Below, piece after piece: positions 43,386 through 52,523 of a DNA stretch of 64,000 nucleotides; the first letter of the stretch is position 1, and each line of letters begins with the position of its first letter. Source of the stretch: Faeciplasma gallinarum (GTDB lineage: Bacteria > Bacillota > Clostridia > Oscillospirales > Ruminococcaceae); contig DVIR01000039.1 in the NCBI GenBank assembly GCA_018711085.1, positions 1 through 64,000 on the forward strand, read 5' to 3'. The position numbers and the translations under genes are program-made. The notes under the pieces are model-generated. The model searched no databases and was not told where the DNA came from. It saw only the letters and a program-made list of their open reading frames with translations.

Positions 43386-45485
43386 ATGAGCAGTTCAAAG
43401 GTTTCTGAGATCTTCGGCACTAAAGTGTTTGATGACAGAGTGATGAAGGCAAATCTCCCTCCGGAAATTTACAGGTCATTAAAAAAGACTATTGACGAGG
43501 GTGCGAGACTTGATTTACACGTTGCGGACGCAGTTGCCGCCGCCATGAAGGATTGGGCAATCGCCAACGGCGCGACCCATTTCACTCACTGGTTCCAGCC
43601 GCTTACCGGCATCACCGCGGAGAAGCATGACGCATTTATTTCTCCCGCACCGGACGGCAGGGTGATTATGGAGTTTTCCGGCAAGGAGCTTATAAAGGGC
43701 GAGCCGGATGCCTCGAGCTTCCCCTCCGGAGGATTAAGAGCTACGTTTGAGGCAAGAGGATACACGGCATGGGATCCCACGTCCTATGCGTTCATAAAGG
43801 ACAGCACGCTTTGCATACCCACAGCGTTCTGCTCCTACGGCGGAGAGGCTCTTGACAAGAAGACCCCGCTGCTCCGCTCCATGGAGGCGCTCAATAAGCA
43901 GGCGCTCAGAATACTCAAGCTCTTCGGAAACGACACCGTCAAGTGCGTGAGAACTTCCGTGGGACCCGAGCAGGAATACTTCCTTGTTCCCAAGGAGCTT
44001 TATGAGAAGAGAAAAGACCTCGTCTTTACCGGAAGAACGCTTTTCGGTGCAAAGCCGCCAAAGGGACAGGAGCTTGACGACCACTACTTCGGAGCAATCA
44101 AGCCCAGAGTCGCGGAGTACATGAAGGACCTCAACGAAGAGCTGTGGAAGCTCGGTATCCTCGCCAAGACACAGCACAACGAGGTTGCACCGTCTCAGCA
44201 CGAGCTTGCGCCGATATACTCCACCACAAACATCGCAACAGACCACAACCAGCTCACCATGGAAATGATGCAAAAGGTCGCCGCAAGACACGGACTTGTC
44301 TGCCTGCTCCATGAGAAGCCCTTCGCAGGAGTGAACGGAAGCGGAAAGCACAACAACTGGTCCATCTCAACCGACACCGGCGTAAACCTTTTGACTCCCG
44401 GCGAAACTCCTTACGAGAACGCACAGTTTTTGCTCTTCCTTTGCGCTGTAATCAAGGCTGTGGACGACTATCAGGATCTTTTGAGACTTTCAGTCGCTAC
44501 GGCGGGCAACGACCACAGATTGGGCGCTAACGAGGCGCCTCCGGCAGTCGTATCCATGTTCCTGGGCGATGAGCTGACCGCTGTTTTGGACGCCATCGAA
44601 AACGATACGCCCTATAACGGAGCGGAAAAGACGGTCATGAAGCTCGGCGTGCATGTTTTGCCGAGGTTCACACGCGATACCACAGACCGCAACCGCACAT
44701 CTCCCTTCGCATTTACCGGCAACAAGTTCGAGTTCAGAATGCTCGGCTCTTCAAACTCCATCGCCTGCGCAAACATCATGCTCAACGCTGCTGTTGCAGA
44801 GTCGCTGAAGATATATGCGGACAGACTTGAGGGAGCAGAGGACTTTGAATCGGCACTTCATGCGATGATCAAAAAGACCATCAAGGATCACAAGAGAATC
44901 ATCTTCAACGGCAACGGCTACGATGACGCATGGATAAAGGAAGCTACCGAGGTAAGGGGACTTCTCAACCTCAAGACTACACCTGACTGCATGCCGAGGC
45001 TGCTTGACAAGAAGAATGTAGATATGCTCACATCCCACAAGGTGTTCTCCGTGGCCGAGCTTCACTCAAGATGCGATATAATGCTCGACAACTACTGCAA
45101 GTCGGTAAACATCGAGGCAAACACAATGGTCGATATGGCGAGAAAGCAGATAATGCCCGCGATCGAGGCATACGTATCAGACCTCGCAAAGGCTTGCACA
45201 AGAAAGCTTGCGGTTTCCGACAAGATAAGCATCAAGACCGAAAAAGGACTTATTGAAAAGCTCTCCGCCCTCACCGATAAGATCGACGAGGCAACCGAGG
45301 CGCTTGAGGAGGCAATCGCATCCTACAAGAAGATCACAGATGTGACCGAGGCGTCATACCGCATCAGGGACGACATACTTCCCAAGATGGATGCGCTAAG
45401 AGCGCCCTGCGACGAGGCGGAGACCCTCACCGCGGAAAAATACTGGCCCTTCCCGACCTACGACAAGCTGTTGTTCGGGGTGTAA
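43386..45485 (+). CDS. glnN: type III glutamine synthetase
   Basis: This 699-residue enzyme makes glutamine from glutamate and ammonia and belongs to the large GSIII class (about 700 residues) found in anaerobes and cyanobacteria. Family blocks include HWFQPLTGITAEKHDAF, GPEQEYFLV, KTQHNEVAPSQHELAP, NGSGKHNNWS and RNRTSPFAFTGNKFEFR. The metal ligands that are lost in the type I-like protein are kept here. The ATG at 43386 is preferred to an in-frame TTG at 43380; AAAAGGAGA lies upstream. It is probably the working glutamine synthetase of this region. Confidence 0.97.
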   Translation: MSSSKVSEIFGTKVFDDRVMKANLPPEIYRSLKKTIDEGARLDLHVADAVAAAMKDWAIANGATHFTHWFQPLTGITAEKHDAFISPAPDGRVIMEFSGKELIKGEPDASSFPSGGLRATFEARGYTAWDPTSYAFIKDSTLCIPTAFCSYGGEALDKKTPLLRSMEALNKQALRILKLFGNDTVKCVRTSVGPEQEYFLVPKELYEKRKDLVFTGRTLFGAKPPKGQELDDHYFGAIKPRVAEYMKDLNEELWKLGILAKTQHNEVAPSQHELAPIYSTTNIATDHNQLTMEMMQKVAARHGLVCLLHEKPFAGVNGSGKHNNWSISTDTGVNLLTPGETPYENAQFLLFLCAVIKAVDDYQDLLRLSVATAGNDHRLGANEAPPAVVSMFLGDELTAVLDAIENDTPYNGAEKTVMKLGVHVLPRFTRDTTDRNRTSPFAFTGNKFEFRMLGSSNSIACANIMLNAAVAESLKIYADRLEGAEDFESALHAMIKKTIKDHKRIIFNGNGYDDAWIKEATEVRGLLNLKTTPDCMPRLLDKKNVDMLTSHKVFSVAELHSRCDIMLDNYCKSVNIEANTMVDMARKQIMPAIEAYVSDLAKACTRKLAVSDKISIKTEKGLIEKLSALTDKIDEATEALEEAIASYKKITDVTEASYRIRDDILPKMDALRAPCDEAETLTAEKYWPFPTYDKLLFGV

Positions 45486-45517
45486 TAAATAAAGGGGAAA
45501 GAAAGGAATGATTCACT

Positions 45518-47275
45518 ATGCAATTTGACTTAGTCGATACGCTATGGGTGTTCCTGTGCGCAATACTGGTGTTCTTTATGAACCTGGGCTTTGCAACAGT
45601 CGAAGCGGGATTTGCCCGTTCCAAAAACACAGTCAACATCCTGTCAAAGAACTTTATTGTCTTTGCAGTTTCATCTCTTGGCTTCATGCTTTTGGGCTGG
45701 GGTCTGATGTTCGGAGGAGACAACCCGATAGTAGGAACGGAAAACCTGTGGATTTTGGGCGGAACAGACCTGTCTGTTTATGACGACACCCTCACATCAA
45801 GCGTTCCGTTCTGGGGCAAATTCTTCTTCCAGCTTGTTTTCTGCGGAACGGCTGCCACGATAGTTTCCGGAGCCGTTGCGGAAAGAGTAAAGTACATATC
45901 ATTTATCATTTTCTCATTCGTGCTGACACTTCTCATCTATCCAATAGTCGGTCACTGGATATGGGGCGGAGGATGGCTTGCTGACCTTGGATTCCAGGAC
46001 TTCGCCGGTGATACCGCCGTCCACTCCGTAGGAGGTTGGGCTGCACTCGCAGGAGCGATGCTCTTAGGTCCTCGTATAGGCAAGTATGATAAGAACAAAC
46101 GTCCGCGCGCTATTCCCGGTCACAGCATGTCGCTTGCCGTCATAGGATTGTTCGTATTGTGGCTCGGCTGGTTCGGATTCAACCCTGGCTCGACAATGAG
46201 CTTCCAGAACCCGTCTGACGTAATGCACATACTCATGACGACCAACAGCTCTGCTATCGCCGCCGTAATGACGTCAACCATAACGGCGTGGATATTCATA
46301 GGCAAGCCTGACCTCGGCATGACGATAAACGGATGCCTTGCAGGTCTTGTAGGAGTAACCGCAAGCTGTGCGTATGTAACCGTAGGCGCATCGCTCCTGA
46401 TAGGCGCAATCGCCGGAATAATCGTTGTCTTTGCCGTAATGTTCTTTGACCGCATAGGCATAGACGACCCCGTGGGCGCTACATCAGTTCACCTTTGCTG
46501 CGGAGTGTTCGGAACAATATGCGTAGGACTCTTCGCAAAGGAAGGCGTTACATCCCTCTCCACTAAAAACGGACTGTTCTACGGCGGAGGATTCGGACTC
46601 TTGGGAGTACAGCTGCTTGGCATAGTTGCTGTCGGAGCATTCGTGTTTGCAGCTTCAATGCTCGTTTGGTTCGTCCTTAAGAAGACTGTCGGCATACGCG
46701 TTCCCGCCGAAGAGGAAATCGCCGGACTGGATATCGGAGAGCACGGCAACCGCGCTTATCCCGACTTTGCACCTGCCGTTGACAGCGTTGACTACAGCGC
46801 CGTTGATACTCTTGCAGTCGCCGCACCTGCGACCGCCGAGGCAACTGCCACTGTAGAAGAGGCTGTTCCGGTAGCTCATGAGACGGTTAAGAAGGTAGTC
46901 GAGCATGCCGATGGCGCACCTAAGTTCACAAAGATCGAAATCATCTGCAAGGAGTCCCGCTTTGAGGCGCTCAAGAACGCAATGAGCGGACTCGGAATCA
47001 CTGGAATGACTGTTACCCACGTCTTAGGCTGCGGCCAGCAAAAGGGCAAGCCCGAGTACTATCGCGGAGCAGAGGTTGAGGCAACGCTTCTTCCTAAGAT
47101 TCAGCTCGATATCGTTGTGAGCAAGGTACCTGTCAGAACGGTAATAGAGACGGCTAAGAAGGTATTGTACACCGGTCATATCGGAGACGGAAAGATCTTT
47201 GTATACGATGTCGAAAACGTCGTAAAGGTCAGAACCGGCGAAGAAGGCTACGCCGCTCTTCAGGATGTAGAGTAA
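45518..47275 (+). CDS. amt: ammonium transporter fused to a C-terminal P-II domain
   Basis: This 585-residue protein joins an Amt channel (residues 1 to about 400, about 11 membrane segments) to a P-II signalling domain (about 470-585) through an Ala/Val/Glu-rich linker. Amt blocks are FVSRP-like FARSKNTVNIL, AVHSVGGWAALAGA and VHLCCGVFGTI (pore histidines). The P-II part has KGKPEYYRGAEVEATLLPKI, with Tyr515 at the place of the uridylylated Tyr51 of E. coli GlnB. The pore can thus be gated by its own sensor. It follows glnN by 32 bases. Confidence 0.95.
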   Translation: MQFDLVDTLWVFLCAILVFFMNLGFATVEAGFARSKNTVNILSKNFIVFAVSSLGFMLLGWGLMFGGDNPIVGTENLWILGGTDLSVYDDTLTSSVPFWGKFFFQLVFCGTAATIVSGAVAERVKYISFIIFSFVLTLLIYPIVGHWIWGGGWLADLGFQDFAGDTAVHSVGGWAALAGAMLLGPRIGKYDKNKRPRAIPGHSMSLAVIGLFVLWLGWFGFNPGSTMSFQNPSDVMHILMTTNSSAIAAVMTSTITAWIFIGKPDLGMTINGCLAGLVGVTASCAYVTVGASLLIGAIAGIIVVFAVMFFDRIGIDDPVGATSVHLCCGVFGTICVGLFAKEGVTSLSTKNGLFYGGGFGLLGVQLLGIVAVGAFVFAASMLVWFVLKKTVGIRVPAEEEIAGLDIGEHGNRAYPDFAPAVDSVDYSAVDTLAVAAPATAEATATVEEAVPVAHETVKKVVEHADGAPKFTKIEIICKESRFEALKNAMSGLGITGMTVTHVLGCGQQKGKPEYYRGAEVEATLLPKIQLDIVVSKVPVRTVIETAKKVLYTGHIGDGKIFVYDVENVVKVRTGEEGYAALQDVE

Positions 47276-47302
47276 GCTCATCCGAAAAAACATCATGTGC
47301 AG

Positions 47303-47335
47303 TCGGTGCAGGCGTTTTCAGGGCGCCTGCACCGA
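47303..47335 (+). other. strong hairpin between amt and asnB
   Basis: TCGGTGCAGGCG and CGCCTGCACCGA form a perfect 12-bp stem with a 9-base loop. No T run follows, so it is not a standard terminator. It lies just upstream of the asnB start and may affect mRNA stability or partial termination. Confidence 0.65.
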
Positions 47336-47354
47336 TTGGGATACGGAGATAAAT

Positions 47355-48935
47355 ATGTGTTCTATAATGGGATATCTGAAGAGCGGCGCCGACCTTGCCC
47401 TCTTCAAGAAGGGCTTTGAGAGGACTGTATCAAGAGGTCCCGACGATTCGAGAATTGTTGACACAGGCTGTGGACTGCTCGGATTTCACAGGCTTGCAAT
47501 AATGGATTTGACGCCTAAGGGCATGCAGCCGTTTGAAAGGGATAAAAGCTGCCTCGTGTGCAACGGGGAAATATATAACTTTAAAGAGCTTGAGAGCAAA
47601 ATGCGCGCGGAGGGCTATGAGTTTTCAACCGGCTCCGACTGTGAGGTTTTGCTGCCGATGTACAAAGAATACGGCGAAAAGATGTTTGAGCAGCTCGACG
47701 CCGAGTTTGCATTGATAATATTCGACGCCGAAAACGGCGAATTCATAGCCGCCCGCGATCCGATAGGCATACGCCCGCTTTACTACGGCTGCGACGAAAA
47801 AGGCGCGATGATAATGGCAAGCGAGCCGAAAAACCTTGAGGGGCTTGTGGATAAAATCATGCCCTTCCCGCCCGGACACTACTATAAGGGCGGAAAGTTC
47901 GTAAAATACTGCGACCTGTCCGAGGTGAAAAGCGTTATACATGACGACCTCGAAACGGTGTGCAAAAACATCCGTGAAAAGCTTGTAAAGGGCGTTGAAA
48001 AGAGATTGGTTGCGGACGCAAAGGTTGGCTTTTTGCTTTCCGGCGGCCTTGATTCATCCCTCGTGTGTGCAATAGCACAAAGGGAGTCCGATAAGCCTAT
48101 ACGCACCTTCGCAATAGGCATGAGCGGGGACGCCATAGACCTCAAGTATGCAAAAGAAGTTGCGGACTACATAGGCAGCGACCACACTGAAGTCATAATG
48201 ACCAAGGACGACGTTCTGTCGTCGCTTGAGCAGGTTATAAAAATCCTCGGCACGTTTGATATAACAACCATACGCGCGAGCATGGGAATGTATCTTTTGT
48301 GCAAGTGGATACATGAAAACACCGACATCCGCGTGCTCCTCACGGGAGAAATATCCGATGAGCTTTTCGGATATAAGTACACCGATTTCGCACCTGACGC
48401 CGAGGCGTTTCAGGAGGAATCGCAAAAGCGCATAAGAGAGTTGAACATGTATGACGTTTTGCGCGCCGACAGATGCATATCGGTAAACTCGCTTGAGGCA
48501 AGGGTTCCGTTCGGAGACATAGATTTTGTTAAATACGTCATGGCAGTTGATCCGGAGAAAAAGATTAACGTCTACAATAAGGGCAAGTACCTTTTAAGAC
48601 ACGCTTTTGAAGGGGACTACCTGCCTAAGGATATACTCTGGCGTGAAAAGGCGGCGTTTTCGGATGCCGTGGGACATTCCATGGTCGATTATCTAAAGGA
48701 GTACGCCGAGACCCTTTATACCGATGAAGAGTATGAGAAAAAGCGCACAAAGTATACCCATTGCATGCCGTTTACAAAGGAATCGCTTTTGTATCGGGAG
48801 ATATTTGAGAAGTATTACCCCTCTCAGTCTCAGATGATAGTAGATTTCTGGATGCCGAATAAGAGCTGGAAGGGCTGCGACGTAAACGACCCTTCCGCAA
48901 GAGTGCTTTCTAATTACGGCGAAAGCGGAGTGTAA
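47355..48935 (+). CDS. asnB: asparagine synthase (glutamine-hydrolysing)
   Basis: This 526-residue enzyme converts aspartate to asparagine using glutamine. It begins MCSIMGYL, so Cys2 is the glutaminase nucleophile. Family blocks are SRGPDDSR, HRLAIMDLTP, CNGEIYNF, and the ATP pyrophosphatase loop LLSGGLDSSLV. LTGEISDELFGYKY is another synthetase block. The ATG at 47355 has GGAG 6-7 bases upstream and gives Cys2, so it is chosen over an earlier frame start. It probably shares the transcript with glnN-amt. Confidence 0.96.
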   Translation: MCSIMGYLKSGADLALFKKGFERTVSRGPDDSRIVDTGCGLLGFHRLAIMDLTPKGMQPFERDKSCLVCNGEIYNFKELESKMRAEGYEFSTGSDCEVLLPMYKEYGEKMFEQLDAEFALIIFDAENGEFIAARDPIGIRPLYYGCDEKGAMIMASEPKNLEGLVDKIMPFPPGHYYKGGKFVKYCDLSEVKSVIHDDLETVCKNIREKLVKGVEKRLVADAKVGFLLSGGLDSSLVCAIAQRESDKPIRTFAIGMSGDAIDLKYAKEVADYIGSDHTEVIMTKDDVLSSLEQVIKILGTFDITTIRASMGMYLLCKWIHENTDIRVLLTGEISDELFGYKYTDFAPDAEAFQEESQKRIRELNMYDVLRADRCISVNSLEARVPFGDIDFVKYVMAVDPEKKINVYNKGKYLLRHAFEGDYLPKDILWREKAAFSDAVGHSMVDYLKEYAETLYTDEEYEKKRTKYTHCMPFTKESLLYREIFEKYYPSQSQMIVDFWMPNKSWKGCDVNDPSARVLSNYGESGV

Positions 48936-49152
48936 ACGACACTTTCGACTGATAGCACGCCTGAAGGCACACTTTCGCCCGGGAGCCGGGCAGCATTTCA
49001 TTTGCACCGTCTTAGCTTTGAGGGCGTGGCGCACGGCCGGCAGCACGCAAATTATGCACGGCATAAACCCGCCGCGTCTTTATAGCGCAAACATCACTCG
49101 GACGGCGGAACATATCATCTCGCACCGATATTACCGGCGTCCGTTTAGATAT

Positions 49153-49196
49153 AAAAAATCCTCATGAGCCGACCGGCTTATGAGGATTTATTTTTT
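49153..49196. terminator. bidirectional terminator
   Basis: AAATCCTCATGAGCC pairs with GGCTTATGAGGATTT around GACC, with A6 on the left and T6 on the right. It separates asnB (plus strand) from the convergent acpS-nnrD cluster (minus strand). The 48936-49150 gap contains nothing else I recognise. Confidence 0.88.
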
Positions 49197-49212
49197 AAGT
49201 GAAGGATGTTGA

Positions 49213-49830
49213 CTATGAAGCGTTGGACAACTGCGTCGTTTCCGGCGATGCTGTTGTCTGTGGAGCAGCTGTCACGCTTTCTTCGGCGGCAGTCGTCTGC
49301 TCCGGCTGTTCTTCGATAATCTCAAAGCTTGTAAACGTTATCTTCATTCCGCTGTCCCCTAAGTCCAAAGAAAGGGGAATTCCGTTTTTGTCTAACGTGA
49401 TGGAGTAGGTCATGCCGTCTGCGTTTCCGGATGCAAAGTTGTTTGACTCTCCCTCTACAACGTCAAGCGTAAGCGGCGCAAGCCTGTCAAAGGATTTTAC
49501 CGCAATCGACACCACCGAGCCGACAGGGAACTTTGACGTGTCAAACATAAAATGCAAGCCCTTAAAGGAGATTTCGGTGTCGTCGCCGTTTATGGTGAAC
49601 ACAAGGCCCTTTACTGCCTCCGGAGCCGTCAGCTCAACCTCCCACCAGCCGTCCGCATACCTCGACATTGCCGTTTCATAAGTCGTGTCGTCAAAGTCTA
49701 TCGCCGCAGTGCAGCTAAAGCACTTTGGAAGGGTTCGCTCATCGGAGGCCTTAGGAGAGCATCCGCATAGAACGACTGCGGCGAGCGATAACACTAATGC
49801 TGTACGGATTACAAATGATATTTTCTTCAA
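49213..49830 (-). CDS. LolA-like lipoprotein of unknown function
   Basis: This 205-residue protein has a lipoprotein signal (lipobox LCGC, residues 21-24) and a Thr/Glu/Pro-rich C-terminal tail. The middle part (WWEVELTAPEAVKGLVFTI, EISFKGLHFMFD) suggests a LolA/YdcC-like beta-barrel half. In B. subtilis the gene beside acpS encodes YdcC of this type, and a related GerS protein acts in clostridial germination. The comparison is by pattern and position only. It follows nnrD by 5 bases and ends at the bidirectional terminator. Confidence 0.65.
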   Translation of the reverse strand: MKKISFVIRTALVLSLAAVVLCGCSPKASDERTLPKCFSCTAAIDFDDTTYETAMSRYADGWWEVELTAPEAVKGLVFTINGDDTEISFKGLHFMFDTSKFPVGSVVSIAVKSFDRLAPLTLDVVEGESNNFASGNADGMTYSITLDKNGIPLSLDLGDSGMKITFTSFEIIEEQPEQTTAAEESVTAAPQTTASPETTQLSNAS

Positions 49831-49835
49831 TCAAC

Positions 49836-50834
49836 TCAAGCCCTTTCAAATTTCTTGAAAAGCTTTGGAAGGCAGCTGAGTATGTCCCTTGCAAGCATAC
49901 CTGTTGTGCTAAGCTCTGCCGAGACTTCTTCACACGCCATGCCCAGTATCACGGGAGAAAGCCTTGCCGCATCGCAGACTTTAAGACCCTGCGCCGCAAA
50001 CGACGCCGTAAGCCCCGCGAGCATATCGCCGCTGCCGCCCTTTGCAAGTCCGTCATTTCCGAACATCATGACATAGCCTGAGCTGCCTGATACGGCTATC
50101 GTGGCGGATGATTTTGCAACCACAACAGCGCCAAGCTCCTGCGACAGCCTTTTTGCAATGCGGTATCTGTCCGCTATCGCCTCGCCTGTGCTCACGCCGG
50201 CAAGCCTTGCAAGCTCCGCCGGATGTGGCGTGAATATCAGCTCTGCGCCGCTTGTACTCTCTGTCCTCGCTTTTCTAAACCATTGTATGCAGCCGCTGAC
50301 AAGGTTTATTCCGTCTGCGTCTATAATTACGGGACATGCGGCGCGCAAAATAACCGCCTTTAAAATTTTCAGAGCATTATCCGATTTTCCCATGCCGCAT
50401 CCTATCAGTACGGCAGTTGATTTGTCTATTTCATCGTAAAGAGCCGTCATCGCGCGCTCATCCGCCGCAATGTATCCGCTTTCATCGGAGGGAAGCGGAG
50501 TGAGCGTTGCCTCCGGCATGTTTATCGCTGCGGCACGGCATGCCGGCTCTGTCGAAAACAGGTTTACAATTCCGACGCCCGACCTGAGCGCCGCAAGAGT
50601 GCACAGCTGCGCCGCACCCGGGAACCTGTCCGAGCCGGCTATGCATAAAAGCCTTCCGAACGTGCCCTTGTGCGAGTTGACGGGGCGCTTTCTTACAAGC
50701 TTTTCAGCGTCCTGCAAGGTGACGATTTCAAGCTCGCCGCCGTCAGGCCTGATGCAGCTCCTTATGTGAACGTCGTGTTCCTGCGCATATATTTCCGCGT
50801 CTCTGAGCGCTTTAAATGAAATTCTATCCGACAT
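49836..50834 (-). CDS. nnrD: ADP-dependent NAD(P)H-hydrate dehydratase
   Basis: This 332-residue protein is the ribokinase-like YjeF C-terminal (CarKD) domain, which repairs hydrated NAD(P)H. Blocks are KGTFGRLLCIAGSDRFPGAA, DADGINL, FTPHPAELARL and GLAKGGSGDMLAG (catalytic Asp). The epimerase domain NnrE, often fused at the N-terminus, is absent; a 50-residue extension of unknown role replaces it. It lies in one line with acpS, as in many Firmicutes. Confidence 0.92.
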   Translation of the reverse strand: MSDRISFKALRDAEIYAQEHDVHIRSCIRPDGGELEIVTLQDAEKLVRKRPVNSHKGTFGRLLCIAGSDRFPGAAQLCTLAALRSGVGIVNLFSTEPACRAAAINMPEATLTPLPSDESGYIAADERAMTALYDEIDKSTAVLIGCGMGKSDNALKILKAVILRAACPVIIDADGINLVSGCIQWFRKARTESTSGAELIFTPHPAELARLAGVSTGEAIADRYRIAKRLSQELGAVVVAKSSATIAVSGSSGYVMMFGNDGLAKGGSGDMLAGLTASFAAQGLKVCDAARLSPVILGMACEEVSAELSTTGMLARDILSCLPKLFKKFERA

Positions 50835-50847
50835 GGCAGCGCACCTT

Positions 50848-51207
50848 TCAATAAGCTATGACTATGGCCGTGGCATGAGTGCGCGTGTGCGTTATGCTTA
50901 CGCTTAAACTCAGATCCTTTGCAAGCTCGTATGCAGCGCCTGAAAGCTCTATGTACGGCGCGCCCTTTTCATCCCGCAGCGTAGATACTTCGTTTAACGA
51001 AAAGCCTGCCACGCCTGTGCCCAAAGCCTTTGAAAAAGCCTCTTTTACCGCGAAGTTGGCGGCTATCGTTTCCGTCCTCATGCCGCGCTCTTTAAACATT
51101 GCAATTTCTTTTGCGGAGTACACCCGCTCCATAAATCCTTCGCGCTCTATGCTCTTAGCTATTCTGTCTATTTCGATGCTGTCTATTCCGACGCTTAAAC
51201 TTCTCAT
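50848..51207 (-). CDS. acpS: holo-[acyl-carrier-protein] synthase
   Basis: This 119-residue enzyme transfers phosphopantetheine from CoA to acyl carrier protein. GIDSIEIDRI has metal-binding Asp9; AVKEAFSKALG carries Glu56. Length and motifs are normal. It overlaps the preceding membrane-protein gene by 4 bases. Confidence 0.96.
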   Translation of the reverse strand: MRSLSVGIDSIEIDRIAKSIEREGFMERVYSAKEIAMFKERGMRTETIAANFAVKEAFSKALGTGVAGFSLNEVSTLRDEKGAPYIELSGAAYELAKDLSLSVSITHTRTHATAIVIAY

Positions 51208-51695
51208 GACAACCTCGGAAGGTAGGGCGAAATCATTTCAAGCGTGCGCTCGTCCGGACTGAAGTGTATGAGCGTCTTGCCAAGCTTGCGGTCGGTGTAC
51301 TCTATTGTGTAAACGTCGTCATCTCCGGCGGCGCTTACAACAGTCGCGTCCATAAGCTCCTTTTCGCCTCTGTAAAAGCCCTCGGCTTCCTTTAAATTGA
51401 GCGTGCAAAGGGTCTTGCGCTTTCTGCGGTCGATTATCTTGTCTATTGACAGCTCCGAGCCTGCTATGCAATACTCGTACTCCACGTTGAGGTTTCCGGA
51501 CAGGTAGTATCCGCCGTACAGCACGATTGCCGCAAATAAAAGACCCGCGATTATAAAAATTCCGCCCAGGAGCGAGGATGCAAGTATCATCACCGCAAGC
51601 GCTATAAACAGCGCCATTGCAAGTATGAAAAACTGCATGGCTTTGTCGGTGGATTTGTAGGGCTTTTTAACAAGCTGTTCTCTGACCGTTTCCAT
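51204..51695 (-). CDS. conserved small membrane protein of unknown function
   Basis: This 163-residue protein has two membrane segments (about 22-65) followed by a soluble part of about 100 residues with YEYCIAGSELSIDKIIDRRK and a run of predicted beta strands, resembling a membrane-tethered PH-like domain. I do not recognise the family. It is translationally coupled to acpS and follows the reductase gene by 15 bases. Confidence 0.75.
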   Translation of the reverse strand: METVREQLVKKPYKSTDKAMQFFILAMALFIALAVMILASSLLGGIFIIAGLLFAAIVLYGGYYLSGNLNVEYEYCIAGSELSIDKIIDRRKRKTLCTLNLKEAEGFYRGEKELMDATVVSAAGDDDVYTIEYTDRKLGKTLIHFSPDERTLEMISPYLPRLS

Positions 51696-51710
51696 AACTA
51701 TCTTCCTCCA

Positions 51711-52457
51711 TTAAACTATTCCGCCGTTCACCGATACTATCTGACCGGTTATAAATGACGCGTCGTCGCTTGCAAGAAAGGCTATCATCTTTCCCACATC
51801 GTCCGGCGTGCCTATTCTCAAAAGCGGCGTTTCCTCACACAGCTCGCTGATTGTCTCGTCGCTCAGCTCGCTGTTCATGTCTGTGCTTATAACTCCCGGC
51901 GAAACGCAGTTCACCCTTATTCCGCTCGGGCCAAGCTCCTTTGCAAGCGCCTTTGTAAAGCCTATGATACCCGCCTTGCATGCGGAGTAGACCGCCTCGC
52001 ACGATGCTCCGACCTCTCCCCACATCGACGAAAGGTTTATTATAACTCCGTCTTTTTTGTGTATCATGTCGGGAGCGGCGCACTTTGAGCAGTATATCGC
52101 CCCGAACAGGTTTACGTTTATCTGACGGCGTATGTCGCTTTCGCTCATATCCTGCAAAAGCCCGATGTAAGATATGCCAGCGTTGTTCACAAGGACGTCC
52201 ACGCTTCCCATTTCCGATTCAATCAGCGAAAACATGCGCTCCACTTCGCTCGGGTTTGAGATGTCCGCCCTGTAGCTGCGGCATGTCCCGCCGAAGGCTT
52301 TGATTTGCCTTTCAACCTCGTGCGCGGCATCCTCGTTTGAAACATAGTTTACACAAACCTTGAATCCGAGCCTTGCAAGCTCCTTTGCCGCCGCTGCTCC
52401 TATGCCTCTTGAACCGCCCGTGACGAGCGCGGTTTTCATATTATACATGCTATCCAT
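51711..52457 (-). CDS. FabG-type short-chain reductase, possibly EF-P 5-aminopentanone reductase
   Basis: This 248-residue SDR has TGGSRGIG (cofactor), NNAG, the catalytic S-Y-K set (LSSMWGEVGAS, YSACK) and a C-terminal VSVNGG. The SSMWGEVGASCEAVYSACKA block is more like YmfI-type reductases, which finish modification of elongation factor P, than like FabG of fatty-acid synthesis. No efp or fab genes are in view. AAAGGCGGG precedes the ATG at 52457. The specific role is an inference. Confidence 0.85.
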   Translation of the reverse strand: MDSMYNMKTALVTGGSRGIGAAAAKELARLGFKVCVNYVSNEDAAHEVERQIKAFGGTCRSYRADISNPSEVERMFSLIESEMGSVDVLVNNAGISYIGLLQDMSESDIRRQINVNLFGAIYCSKCAAPDMIHKKDGVIINLSSMWGEVGASCEAVYSACKAGIIGFTKALAKELGPSGIRVNCVSPGVISTDMNSELSDETISELCEETPLLRIGTPDDVGKMIAFLASDDASFITGQIVSVNGGIV

Positions 52458-52523
52458 GCGTTACCCGCCTTTGTGCCTTTTTAATTACCATTATACAGCC
52501 TTGAGCGGGTGAATGCAACACAA

